Of a DNA stretch of 64,000 nucleotides, positions 37,786 through 46,634 are shown piece after piece. A model generated the notes under the pieces. The model did not search any database. It was not told the DNA's origin and saw only the letters and a program-made list of their open reading frames with translations. The translations under genes and the position numbers were made by a program. The stretch's first letter is position 1, and each line of letters starts with the position of its first letter. Source of the stretch: Burkholderiales bacterium Ga0077543. GTDB lineage: Bacteria > Pseudomonadota > Gammaproteobacteria > Burkholderiales > Burkholderiaceae_C. The stretch is taken from NCBI GenBank assembly GCA_001464055.1, contig LNET01000025.1, positions 1 through 64,000 of the forward strand, written 5' to 3'.

Positions 37786-38115
37786 ATGGACGCAACACCC
37801 CTCACCCCCGACAAGGACCACGCCGAGCGCGAGCGCCTGATGGTCAGCCTGCACGACATCGTCACCGATGCCGAGGCCCTGCTGCGGACTGCCCAACACA
37901 ACGGCAGCGAGCAGTTTCTTGCCGCGCGCGACAAGTTCGAAGCCCGGGTGCACCAGGCCCGCCGCGACCTCGTGGCACTGCAGGACAGCGCCGCCTACAA
38001 GGTGCGGCGGGCCGCCCGCGTGGCCGACACGGCCGTGCATGACCACCCCTACGCCGCCGCGGGTCTGGCCGCCGGCATCGGCGTGCTGATGGGCATGCTG
38101 ATCTCCCGCCGCTAG
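37786..38115 (+). CDS. DUF883 (ElaB/YqjD-like) inner-membrane protein
   Basis: A 109-residue protein. A helical N-terminal part (about 15-85, ERLMVSLHDIVTDAEALLRTAQ...FEARVHQARRDL) is followed by VHDHPYAAAGLAAGIGVLMGMLISRR, the C-terminal membrane anchor of the ElaB/YqjD/DUF883 family. E. coli homologues attach to the inner membrane and bind ribosomes in stationary phase. It is preceded by a perfect island box. Confidence 0.9.
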   Translation: MDATPLTPDKDHAERERLMVSLHDIVTDAEALLRTAQHNGSEQFLAARDKFEARVHQARRDLVALQDSAAYKVRRAARVADTAVHDHPYAAAGLAAGIGVLMGMLISRR

Positions 38116-38132
38116 GGCTGCCCGGGCAGCCC
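38115..38132 (+). terminator. Perfect palindrome after the DUF883 gene
   Basis: GGGCTGCCCGGGCAGCCC is a perfect 18-bp palindrome starting at the last base of the stop codon and followed by C residues. It is a terminator-like hairpin without a U tract, between convergent genes. Confidence 0.45.
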
Positions 38133-38246
38133 CCCATGCAGGCCCTGGAAGGCGCAAGCGGCCTGGCCCGCCCAGGTGGCCGAAGCGGGCCGCCGGGGTC
38201 GCCCCCCAGGGGCTGAGCGCGGCCGGCCTTGCGTGTACCTTGGCAT

Positions 38247-39257
38247 TCAACACCTCCAGCCCGTGCGCGCCGCGACGAAGCGGCCGATCTGCTCAAGCGC
38301 CAGCCGGGACTCGGGCAGGAAGGCGGCGAGCTGAAAGCCGTGCACGGTATCGGGCCACAGCTCCAGTTCGACATCGACGCCCGCGGCGTGTGCCTTTTCG
38401 GCGGCGCGCACGGCCTCGTCGCGCAGCAGCTCGGTGCGCCCGGCCTGCAGGAACAGCGGTGGAAAGCCGCGGAAGTCGGCGAACAGGGGCGAGACCTCGG
38501 GGTCGGTGTAGTGCGCTGCCGAGGGCACGTAGTGGCGGCGCAGCAGCAGCAGGTTGGACAGGCGCACGACGGGGTCGTGCTTGCCGTTTTCCACGATGCT
38601 GCGGCTGTCCAGCGTGCAGTCGACCGCCGGCGACAGAAGCACGGCGCAGGCCGGCATGGGCTCGGCCTGACGTACGCAGCGGTGCAGCGTCACCAGCGCC
38701 AGGTTGCCGCCGGCGGAGTCGCCCTCCAGCACCAGTTGGGCCGAGTCGCAGCCCCCGGCCAGCAGCCAGCGGTAGGCAACCTGGCAATCGTCTGGCGCGG
38801 CCGGGAAGCGGTGCTCGGGAATGAGGCGGTAGTCGGGCACCAGCGCGCGGGCGCGGAAGCGCCGGCAAAGCCGCGCCGCAAAGGCGGCGTAGGTGTTCGG
38901 GAAGCGGAAGGCGAAAGAGCCGCCGTGCAGCAGCAGCAGCGTGCGCCCGGGCTGCGACTCGGGCACGCTGATCCACTCGGCCGGCACGCCGGCGCATTCG
39001 ACCGCGGTGCGGCGCACGCCGGGGCCAAGGCGCACGTGACGGGCGTCCAGCGCTTCGTAGCGCTGCCGCAGCGCCGCGATGTCGGTGTCGTGGCGCAGCG
39101 GCTGGCTGACGGCGAGGTGCAGCAGTCGGACGAAGCTGCGGCTGAGCAGGCTGCGCGGCCGTTCGATCAGGCGCACCGGCATGGCGCCGCCTGTGGCCTG
39201 TCCGGCCTCGGCGCGGTCGGGCGGGGCCGAAGCAGTGGCAATCAAGGATGAATCCAT
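38247..39257 (-). CDS. Alpha/beta hydrolase, hormone-sensitive-lipase type
   Basis: A 336-residue esterase of the HSL/GDSAG group. LLLHGGSFAFRFP (about 129-141) is the HGG oxyanion motif, LEGDSAGGNLAL (Ser near 202) the nucleophile elbow, an Asp lies in VELELWPDTVHGFQLAAF, and His is in VHGF. No signal peptide. AAAGGA lies four bases before the ATG at 39257. The substrate is unknown; short acyl esters are typical for the family. A TTGC...TCAA box with a CAGCAT -10 lies about 100 bases upstream. Confidence 0.88.
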   Translation of the reverse strand: MDSSLIATASAPPDRAEAGQATGGAMPVRLIERPRSLLSRSFVRLLHLAVSQPLRHDTDIAALRQRYEALDARHVRLGPGVRRTAVECAGVPAEWISVPESQPGRTLLLLHGGSFAFRFPNTYAAFAARLCRRFRARALVPDYRLIPEHRFPAAPDDCQVAYRWLLAGGCDSAQLVLEGDSAGGNLALVTLHRCVRQAEPMPACAVLLSPAVDCTLDSRSIVENGKHDPVVRLSNLLLLRRHYVPSAAHYTDPEVSPLFADFRGFPPLFLQAGRTELLRDEAVRAAEKAHAAGVDVELELWPDTVHGFQLAAFLPESRLALEQIGRFVAARTGWRC

Positions 39258-39356
39258 AGGTCCTTTGTGGTGGCCAACGGGCAGGGCGCGGCACCTGTCG
39301 ACCGACGCTCCGGCCTCAGGCACCGACTGCCTGCGCGGCGCATGGCCGCTGCTGCG

Positions 39357-39397
39357 ATGCTGGCGCGCTGCGGCGCTGCCGGATTGAGCGTCAGCAA
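39357..39397 (-). promoter_or_regulatory. Island box and -10 of the HSL hydrolase gene
   Basis: TTGCTGACGCTCAA (minus strand, 39397-39384) matches TTGC-N6-TCAA. CAGCAT (39362-39357) starts 28.5 bp from its centre. Predicted +1 near 39350 gives a leader of about 93 bases. The box overlaps no gene; the RpoD paralogue ends at 39445. Confidence 0.55.
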
Positions 39398-39444
39398 GCA
39401 AAGCCCGCTCACGGCAGTGAGAACCCGGTCGGCGCCTGCAGCCT

Positions 39445-41460
39445 TCACCCCCGGGCCGGCCCGGCCCCTTGCATCGGCTTGCAGGCCGGCGCGCAGGACT
39501 GCCCGGCGATCGATTCCAAGCCATCTCGCGGGCCCGGGGCGCCGGGCTTGCGCAGCTTGCGCAGGGCCTGCGCCTCGATCTCGCGCACGCGCTCACGGCT
39601 CACGTCGAGGCGACGCCCCACCTCATCGATCGAGAGCGCATCGCCTTGGCCAATGCCGAAGCGCAGGTGCAGCACGTCGCGCTCAGGCGCCGTCAGGCCA
39701 GCCAGCAGTTCGCCCACCAGGGCCTGGCGCTCGCTCTGGATGGCAGCGTCCAGCGGCGTTGCGGTCACCTTGTCCTCGACCAGGTCGCCTAGCGTAGCGT
39801 CGCTCTCCTCGCCGGCCGGCATGTCCAGCGATATCGGTTCCCGGCCCGCCGCCACCAGCTGTCGCACTTTGGTCTCGGGCATGGACAGCTGCTTCGCCAG
39901 CGTGGCCGGGTCGGGGATGCAGCCGAAGCGGTGCAGGTGGCTGCGGCTGAGGCGGTTCATCCTGTGGATGGTGTCGACGGCGTGCATGGGGATGCGGATG
40001 GTGCGGCCCTGCTCGGCGATGGCCCGCGTGACGGCCTGGCGTATCCACCAGGTGGCATAGGTCGAGAACTTGAAGCCCCGCCGGTACTCGAAGCGGTTCA
40101 CGGCCTTGATGAGGCCGAGGTTGCCTTCCTGCACCAGGTCGAGCAGCTGCAGACCGTGGCTGGTGTATTTCTTTGCCACCGAGACGACCAGGCGCAGGTT
40201 GGCTTCGATCATTTCCTGCTTGGCGGCGCGCGACGCCTGCTCGGCCGCGGTCATGCGCTGGTGGATAGCCTCCAGTTCGGCCAGCGGCACCACCACGCGG
40301 CGCAGCCAATCGGCCAGGCCTTGCTGCAAGGCCTGCACTGCCGGCGCCTGGCGCGCCAGTGCGGCGCTCCAGGGCCGGCGCGCCGCGCCTTCGGCCTCGG
40401 CCCAGCCGAGATCGAAGGGATGCGCGACGAAGGCCGCCTCGAAGTGCTTCCTGGGCATGCCGCAGCGTTCCACGGCAATGCGGCGGAGCTCGCGCTCGTT
40501 AAGCCGCAACTCCTGCACGTGCGCGCGCAGCAGCCCGCACAGCGCCTCCGTGGTGGGCGGGGTGAAGCGCAGGCGAACCACCTCGCCGTTCAGAACGCCC
40601 TGTGCGCGCTTGTAGGCGGCACTGCCGGGACCGTGCTTCTCGTAGGCGCGACCCAGCGCGTCGAAGGCGCTGCGGATGGCGGCAAAGCACGCCAGCGCCG
40701 CCAGGCGCAGTTCCTCGAGCCGCAGGGTCGTCGGCGTACCGGAGGCTTCGTCCTCGGTGTCGAGCTCAACGCTGTCGACGGCTTCCTCGGCCACGTAGTC
40801 GTCGGCCTCTTCGCTGCTGGTCAGGCCATCGATCACGTCGCCGATGCTCAACGCGCCGGCAGCAATGCGCTCGCCCAGCACCAGCATCTCGGCCACCACC
40901 GCCGGGGCCGAAGCGATGGCCAGCAGCATGCCCTGCTGGCCCGCTTCGATGCGCTTGGCCAGCTCGATCTCGCCCTGTCGCGTGAGCAGCTGCAAGGCGC
41001 CCACGCTGCGCATATAGAGGCGCACCGGGTCGCTCGTGCGTGCGCACGCGGCCGCCACGGCGGCTGCCGCCTCTTCTGCCGCCGCTTCGGCTTCGTCCTC
41101 GCCGGGCGCTGCGGTGGCGCCGACGGCCACCAGCAGGGTCGTGTCGTCCGGTGCGTGCTCGAAGATGGCGATGCCCAGGCTCTCCAGCAGCGCCAGCGCG
41201 GCGTCGAGAGCATCGCTGTCGGCCTGTAGATCCAGCAGGTGGTCGCGTACCTCCTGGTGCGTCAGGAGGCCGCGAGCCCGGCCATTGCGCACCAGGGCTT
41301 TCAGGGCCTCGTGGCGCAGCTGTGCGTCGGCCTCCGACCAGGCCGGCGCCTCCAGCCGGTGCTCGGGAACCAGGTCACGCTGGCGCGCCTTGGGCACCTG
41401 CATGCTCAGCGAGCGGCGGGATGGGTGCCCGACCGCGGGGGCATTTCGTTTGGTTGACAT
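39445..41460 (-). CDS. Sigma-70 (RpoD) paralogue
   Basis: A 671-residue sigma factor with the full RpoD layout: an N-terminal region, [29 protein letters not shown] (region 1.2), a long non-conserved region, region 2 ([33 protein letters not shown] and [30 protein letters not shown]), region 3, and region 4 with [31 protein letters not shown]. The -10-reading Gln and Thr of region 2.4 are kept. In the -35 helix the residue matching Gln589 of E. coli RpoD is Glu (RVREIEA). A 28-residue Cys-containing tail follows region 4. It is probably an alternative sigma for the island rather than the housekeeping RpoD (inference). Confidence 0.9.
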   Translation of the reverse strand: MSTKRNAPAVGHPSRRSLSMQVPKARQRDLVPEHRLEAPAWSEADAQLRHEALKALVRNGRARGLLTHQEVRDHLLDLQADSDALDAALALLESLGIAIFEHAPDDTTLLVAVGATAAPGEDEAEAAAEEAAAAVAAACARTSDPVRLYMRSVGALQLLTRQGEIELAKRIEAGQQGMLLAIASAPAVVAEMLVLGERIAAGALSIGDVIDGLTSSEEADDYVAEEAVDSVELDTEDEASGTPTTLRLEELRLAALACFAAIRSAFDALGRAYEKHGPGSAAYKRAQGVLNGEVVRLRFTPPTTEALCGLLRAHVQELRLNERELRRIAVERCGMPRKHFEAAFVAHPFDLGWAEAEGAARRPWSAALARQAPAVQALQQGLADWLRRVVVPLAELEAIHQRMTAAEQASRAAKQEMIEANLRLVVSVAKKYTSHGLQLLDLVQEGNLGLIKAVNRFEYRRGFKFSTYATWWIRQAVTRAIAEQGRTIRIPMHAVDTIHRMNRLSRSHLHRFGCIPDPATLAKQLSMPETKVRQLVAAGREPISLDMPAGEESDATLGDLVEDKVTATPLDAAIQSERQALVGELLAGLTAPERDVLHLRFGIGQGDALSIDEVGRRLDVSRERVREIEAQALRKLRKPGAPGPRDGLESIAGQSCAPACKPMQGAGPARG

Positions 41461-41505
41461 CGGGGTCCGGCCGGTCTTTTCCGGCAATGTTTGTGGCGTA
41501 ACCGC

Positions 41506-41548
41506 AGTCTTGGCGCAGCGGCAATGTGGCACCGTTGAGCGCCGTCAA
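41506..41548 (-). promoter_or_regulatory. Island box before the RpoD paralogue
   Basis: TTGACGGCGCTCAA (minus strand, 41548-41535) fits TTGA-N6-TCAA. AAGACT (41511-41506) starts 30.5 bp from its centre, slightly longer than at the other sites. Predicted +1 is near 41500, some 40 bases before the ATG at 41460. Two further GTCAAGC/GCCAAGC-like repeats lie just outside the box. Confidence 0.5.
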
Positions 41549-41745
41549 GCGTCGTCAAGCGCCGCCAAGCCGGCCGTTCGCAAGCTGCGGACGGTCGCGA
41601 CAGCGAAGCCGGGCAGCATGGGCTTCGGCAAGATGCAGCCGGTCTGGGGTGGCTCCTTAGTGGGCGATGACGGTGCGCCCGCACGGGCAGGCGGCAACCC
41701 TGATCGTCGGCGGCCTGCTGCGTTGATGCGCCACGCCAGCGCCCC

Positions 41746-41789
41746 GCATTGCGAATTCGCAATGCCAGGTCCTGCTGCGGCGAGACGAT
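41746..41789 (+). promoter_or_regulatory. 20-bp perfect palindrome and -10 of the GGDEF gene
   Basis: GCATTGCGAATTCGCAATGC (41746-41765) is a perfect palindrome whose core TTGCGAATTCGCAA (41749-41762) is a TTGC-N6-GCAA box. GACGAT (41784-41789) starts 28.5 bp from the centre. Predicted +1 is near 41796, and GGAGGAA then precedes the ATG at 41829. Confidence 0.6.
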
Positions 41790-41828
41790 TGCATCCGGGC
41801 GCAGCGCCTGCGCTGGAGGAACCATGCG

Positions 41829-42767
41829 ATGTCGATGGCCAACCTGACCCAGCAGCCCCGGATGGCGCTGCTCAAGCCGCGGTTCGACCGCAGTCGCCCG
41901 GGCCTGGGCGGGCCGGCTGGTCCTGGCTCGACGCCTTTGCCCGAGGCGGGCGCCGCCTTCCTGCACGCGCCTGTGGCCATGGTCCTGACCGACGCCGAGT
42001 TGCGAATCATCGCGGTGAACCGGGCCTATGCCGAACTCACCGGCCTGAGCCCGGCCGCCTGCCTGGGGCGTCGACTGCCGTCAGCGCGTGCCGGCAACGG
42101 CAGCACGCGTGTGGTGTCCATCACTCACGGCGACGGCACGCGGCGCACGGCGTTGCTGCAACGGGCCCGCCTTGACGGGGCCGACGGGCAGGGCCAGTGC
42201 CGAGGGCATGTGGCCACGCTCACCGACATCACAGGCCTGACGCAGGAACTGGGCAGCCTGCGGCACCTGGCCCATCACGATCCGCTGACCCGGCTGCCGA
42301 ACCGGCGGTTGCTGGCGGGCGAACTGGAGCGCTGCCTGGCGCGGGCGCGTCGCCGAGGGCAGCGGGTGGCGCTGATGTTCATCGACCTCGACCGCATCAA
42401 GGGGGTGAACGACCGGCTCGGTCATCAGGCCGGCGACATCGTGCTGTGCGAAACCGCGCAACGTTTGCGTGCGGCCGTACGCGCCGAAGACCTGGTGGGG
42501 CGCTGGGGCGGCGACGAGTTCCTGCTCGTGCTGGAGGACGTGGCCGATACGGGTGCTGCGCTGCTGATGGCCCAGAAGCTGCTGGCGGCAGTGAGCTGCG
42601 CCCTGGTCGTCGAAGGCGAGCCTGTGCACATCACGGCCAGCATCGGTCTGGCTCTGTACCCTGATCATGCGCAGACGGCATCGGCGCTCACCGCCCGTGC
42701 CGATGCCGCGATGTACCTCGCGAAGCAGGGCGGCCGCGGCCGCGTGGTGCTGGCCGGCGCGGCCTGA
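41829..42767 (+). CDS. PAS-GGDEF diguanylate cyclase
   Basis: A 312-residue cytosolic protein. A PAS domain covers about 40-140 (FLHAPVAMVLTDAELRIIAVNRAYAELTG), and a GGDEF domain covers about 145-310 with HHDPLTRLPNRRLL, the metal Asp in MFIDLDRIKGVND, and the active-site RWGGDEF. The inhibitory I-site RxxD (RAED) lies five residues before GGDEF, so product inhibition is likely. It should synthesise c-di-GMP in response to a PAS-bound signal. No membrane segment is seen. A strong GGAGGAA ribosome site precedes the ATG. Confidence 0.93.
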   Translation: MSMANLTQQPRMALLKPRFDRSRPGLGGPAGPGSTPLPEAGAAFLHAPVAMVLTDAELRIIAVNRAYAELTGLSPAACLGRRLPSARAGNGSTRVVSITHGDGTRRTALLQRARLDGADGQGQCRGHVATLTDITGLTQELGSLRHLAHHDPLTRLPNRRLLAGELERCLARARRRGQRVALMFIDLDRIKGVNDRLGHQAGDIVLCETAQRLRAAVRAEDLVGRWGGDEFLLVLEDVADTGAALLMAQKLLAAVSCALVVEGEPVHITASIGLALYPDHAQTASALTARADAAMYLAKQGGRGRVVLAGAA

Positions 42768-42808
42768 GGGGCGGTATCGGGGTGTTCAGGCCCGGCCTCG
42801 CGGGCCTG

Positions 42809-43207
42809 TCACGCCACAGCCGGCTGCTTCGGCAGGCCCACGGTCTGCGTGAGAAGCAGTTGCTCGTCATGGCCCAGGCCCAGCGCAACCGCCAGCGCCG
42901 GGTGGTCGAACCAGGCCCGCAACACGGTGGACAGGCCCTCCGAGGCGCAGTACAGGTAGACGTTCTGGGCCACCGCACCCGCGGCCGTGTAGGCATAGGT
43001 CTCGCGCCTGGCGGCCGGCACCAGCGACATGCTGCGGTGGTCCGCGACGTAGATCAGGTCCAGCGCGGCTTCGTCGACGAAGTCCTGGTAGCCGGTCACG
43101 TTGCGCACGTCAGCGACCGACACGCGCTGCAGTTCATGTTCTGTTGGCATGTAAAGGAAAAGCCCGCGCTGCATCGCGGCGTAGATGCGCAACTCGCACG
43201 AGTTCAT
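42809..43207 (-). pseudogene. 3' part of a nitroreductase-family gene
   Basis: From ATG 43207 a 132-residue frame reads MNSCELRIYAAMQRGLFLY...NVYLYCASEGLSTVLRAW...LLTQTVGLP, the C-terminal half of SagB-like nitroreductases (FMN enzymes). The N-terminal RRS...flavin-binding half is missing. The codons just upstream of the ATG still read HTAPTAMNS, resembling the RTAPSAMN motif of intact homologues, so the gene once extended further and was cut by a deletion that now joins it to the ligase gene. Its ATG overlaps the ligase stop (ATGA), so a truncated product could still be made. Confidence 0.75.
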
Positions 43208-44652
43208 CGCGGTGGGTGCGGTGTGGCCACCGAGCTCGGGCCGGCTGCATGCCCATCCCGGCGCAGGTCGATGACGCGGCGCAGCTTGCCGCTGCCGGCC
43301 TGCTGTGCGGGCGCGCCGCGGCCGTGCAGCAGCGCGGGCTGGCGCGCCTGCTGCAGCGAAAGGTAACGCTGCAGCGCCTGGCGGCAGCGCTCGAAAGCGG
43401 CCGCGGCATTGCCCTCGTTCTCGCTCCCGGCGACCGCCAGGCGCAGCTCGATGCGGTCGTCGGCGTGAACGAGCAGCTGGAACCGCGTGACGCCGGCTTC
43501 TTCCTCCAGCACCGTTTCCAGGGCCAGCGGCAGCAGCACCACGGGCGAGCCCCCAAGCCCCGGCAGCTGCAGCACGTCGTCGCCGCGGCCCTGCACTTCG
43601 ATCACTGGCCAGGCGCTGCCGCAGGCGCAGGGCGCCGGGTCGAAGCGGACGCGGTCGGTGAGGGTGTAGCGCAGCAGTGGCTGCGTCTGGTTGGCCAGGT
43701 TGGTGAGCAGCGTGGTGTGCGAGAAGTCGCCGACCGGCGTCGGCCGCCCGCCCGCGTCGACGCCCTCCAGCACGACCCAGTCGTCGTTCAAGTGCAGCCG
43801 GCCGTGGCTGCATTCGAATGCCATTGAATAGCACTCCGAGGCGCCGTAGCTGTTGCGCAACGGGCAGGCGAAGGCCTGGCCGATCTGCTGGCGCTGTGCT
43901 GCGCTGAGCTGCTCGCCGCCGAGCCAAAGCTCCCGCAGCGTCAGCGCCATGCGGCCTTCGGCCTGCCACGACGCCAGCGCCGCGGCGCAGCTCGGATAGG
44001 TGATCAGCACCTCGGGTTGCAGCCGCTGCAAGCGCGTGGCCACCTGCGCCAGCGGTTCGAGCACCGAGAGGCAGGTGAGCCGGGGTCTCCACGGCGCCGG
44101 TACGCTGCGCTGCAGCTGTTGCAGCCGCCGCAGCGTCACGTAGCCGGCATAGGGGCCGCCGATGGCACCCACGTAAGCGAAGCAACGTCCCGGGCCCCAG
44201 GAATCCAGGCCCGTGGCCAGCGGCGCAGTGCCGCGCAGGCGCAGCGCGTCCAGCGCGTCGTAGGCCGCCAGGCTGGCCGCATCCTGCACGAACAGGCCCG
44301 GGTGCCCGCTGGTGCCCGAGCTTGTCCACAGCAGGTAGCGTTGCAGCCAGGCCTGGGCCGGCGCGGCCTGGCGCAGGTGCGCGTGGGCACCGTGCCGCGT
44401 GATGCGCCGGTCGGTGGCCCAGGCGTCGAAGTGCTCCATCAGCTCGGCCTTGCCGACGGGTTCGAAGTCTTCGAGCCGGCGCGCGCTGGCGGCTCGGCGC
44501 GCGTAGAACGGTGAATCGCGCCGGGCGCGCCCGATCAGGCGCTGCAGCCGCGCTTCGCGCAGCGCACGGCCCAGGCCGGCCGGGTCCAGTCCGGCGAGCC
44601 ATGTGGCCTGCCAGGCCTGCAGCGCCAGCCAGGGGTCGTGCGGCGGCATCAT
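43204..44652 (-). CDS. Adenylate-forming ligase (PaaK/coenzyme F390 synthetase-like)
   Basis: A 482-residue member of the ANL superfamily. LLWTSSGTSGHPGLFVQD (about 110-127) is the P-loop-like A3 motif, RNSYGASECYSMAFEC the A5 core, VGDFSHTTLLTNLANQTQPLLRYTLTDRV the A7/A8 region, and GSGKLRRV near the end holds a C-terminal motif. It resembles phenylacetate-CoA ligase-like/CoF synthetases rather than fatty-acyl-CoA synthetases. Its ATG overlaps the phaC stop by four bases, so it probably supplies an acyl-CoA or acyl adenylate related to storage polymer metabolism (inference). The C-terminal tail (ATPHPPR) may have been altered by the nitroreductase deletion. Confidence 0.85.
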   Translation of the reverse strand: MMPPHDPWLALQAWQATWLAGLDPAGLGRALREARLQRLIGRARRDSPFYARRAASARRLEDFEPVGKAELMEHFDAWATDRRITRHGAHAHLRQAAPAQAWLQRYLLWTSSGTSGHPGLFVQDAASLAAYDALDALRLRGTAPLATGLDSWGPGRCFAYVGAIGGPYAGYVTLRRLQQLQRSVPAPWRPRLTCLSVLEPLAQVATRLQRLQPEVLITYPSCAAALASWQAEGRMALTLRELWLGGEQLSAAQRQQIGQAFACPLRNSYGASECYSMAFECSHGRLHLNDDWVVLEGVDAGGRPTPVGDFSHTTLLTNLANQTQPLLRYTLTDRVRFDPAPCACGSAWPVIEVQGRGDDVLQLPGLGGSPVVLLPLALETVLEEEAGVTRFQLLVHADDRIELRLAVAGSENEGNAAAAFERCRQALQRYLSLQQARQPALLHGRGAPAQQAGSGKLRRVIDLRRDGHAAGPSSVATPHPPR

Positions 44653-46526
44653 CGCTGCATCACGTAGCGGCCCGGCGCCGGCCCCAGCGCGCCCTGGCCC
44701 GGTACGCCCAGCGGCGGTGGTGCCTGCAGGCCGGACGAACGTTCGTGCAGCCAGGCGAACCACGGCGTCCACCACGAGCCCTCCGCTGCCGGGGTGGTGG
44801 CCAGCCACTCGTCGGGCGTCAGCAGGCGCTCGCCAGCCTGCCAGCGTCGCAGGCGGTGGCTGGTGGGGGTGCGGCCTGGCGGATTGACGATGCCGACGTT
44901 GTGGCCGCCGGCGGTGAGCACGAAGGTCTGCTCGGCGTCGCTCAGCGCATGCAGCTTGAACACCGAGCGCCAAGGTGCCACGTGGTCCTGCACCGCGCCG
45001 ACGCTGAAGATCGGCACGCGGATGTCGGCCAGGTTCAGCGGCGGGCCGCCCAGCCGCGCCTCGCCGCGGGCCAGCGTGTTGTCCAGGAACAGCCCGCGCA
45101 GGTACTCGGTGTGCATGCGGTAGGGCAAGCGCGTACCGTCGGCGTTCCAGGCCATCAGGTCGGTGAGCACGGGTTGCTCGCCCAGCAGGTGGTGGCGGAT
45201 TTTGTGCGACCAGATCAGATCCTGCGAGCGCAGCATCTCAAAGGTGCCCCTGAGTTGCCGCACCTCCAGCACGCCCTGGCGCCACATCAGGTGGTCGAGC
45301 ATCTCGACCTGGCCTTCGTCGATGAAGAGGCCGAGTTCGCCGGGGTCGGTGAAGTCGGTCTGCGCCGCCAGCAGCGTGAGGCTCTGCAAGGCCTGCGGCC
45401 GGGTGCGCGCGAGCGCCGCCGCCGCCATGGCCAGCAGCGTGCCGCCCAGGCAGTAGCCCAGCGCGTGCACGGGCACGCCGGGCAGCACCTGGCCGATGGC
45501 GTCCAGCGCGGCCTCGATGCCCAGGCGGTGGTAGTCGGCCAGGCCAGTGTCGCGATCGGCGGGCGTGGGGTTCTTCCACGACAGCATGAAGACCGTGAAA
45601 CCCTGGTCGACCAGCGCCTTCACGAGCGAGTTGTGCGGCGCGAGGTCGAGCACGTAGTACTTCATGATCCAGGCCGGCACCAGCAGCACCGGCTCGCGCT
45701 GAGTGCGCGAGGTGCTGGGCGCGTACTGAAGCAGTTCGGCCAGGCCGTTACGCATCACCACCCTGCCGGGGCTCGCCGCCACGTCGCGGCCCACCTCGAA
45801 GGCCTCGCTGCCTGCCGGCGGCAGCGCCAGTTCTTCGCGCCAGGCGTCTTCCACCGCGTGCCAGGCGCCGCGCCACAGGTTGGCACCGCCCTCGGCCCAG
45901 GTGCGCTGAAGCACGGTGGGGTTGCTGCAGATGCCGTTCGAAGGGGCGATCATGTCCAGCCATTGGCGCGCGCCGAAGGCGACCATGGCCTGGTGATGGC
46001 GGTCGACGCCCGGCACGCCGCTGGTGGCCTGCTGCCAGGCCTGCTGCACCATCAGGAAGGCCTGGGCACTGGCATTGAAGGGCCAGCGCTGCCAGCCCGG
46101 GTCGGCAAAGCGCTTGTCTTGCGGCAGGGGCTGGAAAGGGCATGGCGGCGTGCGGCCATCGCCGCACTGCCAGGCAGTCAACCGCAGCAGGCCATCGGCC
46201 ATCGCGTGCAGCACCGACCCCTGCTTGGCCGGCGAGGCCAGCAGGTGCACCCACCAGTCCAGCGCCGCGCCGCCCAGCGTGGCCGGCGCCAGGCCGCCCG
46301 TCATGCCGGCCAGTTGCGCCATCAGCGCGCGGTCCAGTCCGCGCAGGCGCTGGAAAACCTCATCGCCGGCCGGCGGCTGGCCGAGCCAGTCGCTCGCTCC
46401 GCGCTCCCGGGCGCCACGTCGAGGCGTGCTGCCGGGCGGGACGCCGCTGGGGACTCCTGCAACGGACCCGGAAGGGGCCGCAGCCTTCTCGGTCGGTCTC
46501 ACGTGAAGGGGTGACGGGGAGTGCAT
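44649..46526 (-). CDS. phaC: Poly(3-hydroxyalkanoate) synthase
   Basis: A 625-residue class I/II-type PHA synthase polymerising 3-hydroxyacyl-CoA into storage granules. The lipase-like box HALGYCLGG holds the catalytic Cys 359, NADGTRLPYRMH the Asp, and TAGGHNVGIVNPPG the His. The N-terminal domain (about 45-250) includes FNASAQAFLMVQQ and NGICSNPTVLQRTW, and WIMKYYVLDLAPHNSLV is family-specific. The first 45 residues are low-complexity. The start at 46526 is where the island box on the minus strand predicts the transcript to begin, so it may be leaderless. The divergent neighbour is a phasin. Confidence 0.93.
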   Translation of the reverse strand: MHSPSPLHVRPTEKAAAPSGSVAGVPSGVPPGSTPRRGARERGASDWLGQPPAGDEVFQRLRGLDRALMAQLAGMTGGLAPATLGGAALDWWVHLLASPAKQGSVLHAMADGLLRLTAWQCGDGRTPPCPFQPLPQDKRFADPGWQRWPFNASAQAFLMVQQAWQQATSGVPGVDRHHQAMVAFGARQWLDMIAPSNGICSNPTVLQRTWAEGGANLWRGAWHAVEDAWREELALPPAGSEAFEVGRDVAASPGRVVMRNGLAELLQYAPSTSRTQREPVLLVPAWIMKYYVLDLAPHNSLVKALVDQGFTVFMLSWKNPTPADRDTGLADYHRLGIEAALDAIGQVLPGVPVHALGYCLGGTLLAMAAAALARTRPQALQSLTLLAAQTDFTDPGELGLFIDEGQVEMLDHLMWRQGVLEVRQLRGTFEMLRSQDLIWSHKIRHHLLGEQPVLTDLMAWNADGTRLPYRMHTEYLRGLFLDNTLARGEARLGGPPLNLADIRVPIFSVGAVQDHVAPWRSVFKLHALSDAEQTFVLTAGGHNVGIVNPPGRTPTSHRLRRWQAGERLLTPDEWLATTPAAEGSWWTPWFAWLHERSSGLQAPPPLGVPGQGALGPAPGRYVMQR

Positions 46527-46532
46527 GGCCGC

Positions 46533-46600
46533 AGCGTGGGCCGGGCCGACAGCTGCGACTTGAGCCTGCTCAATGGCCACCTTGCAGCCCCCACGAACAT
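46533..46600. promoter_or_regulatory. Shared island box between phaC and phasin
   Basis: TTGAGCCTGCTCAA (46560-46573) is symmetric except for the central CT. To the right GAACAT (46595-46600) starts 28.5 bp from the centre, giving +1 near 46607 for the phasin. To the left (minus strand) CACGCT (46538-46533) sits at the same spacing and places +1 at 46526, the A of the phaC ATG. One activator site could thus drive both genes. Confidence 0.6.
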
Positions 46601-46634
46601 CAGGTCCTTTCGCGACTTGATGAAGGTGATCGAC

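Noticed and set aside
43204..44652. Calling the ligase a fatty-acyl-CoA synthetase
   Set aside because: Its core motifs and length fit the PaaK/CoF synthetase branch better; substrate left open.
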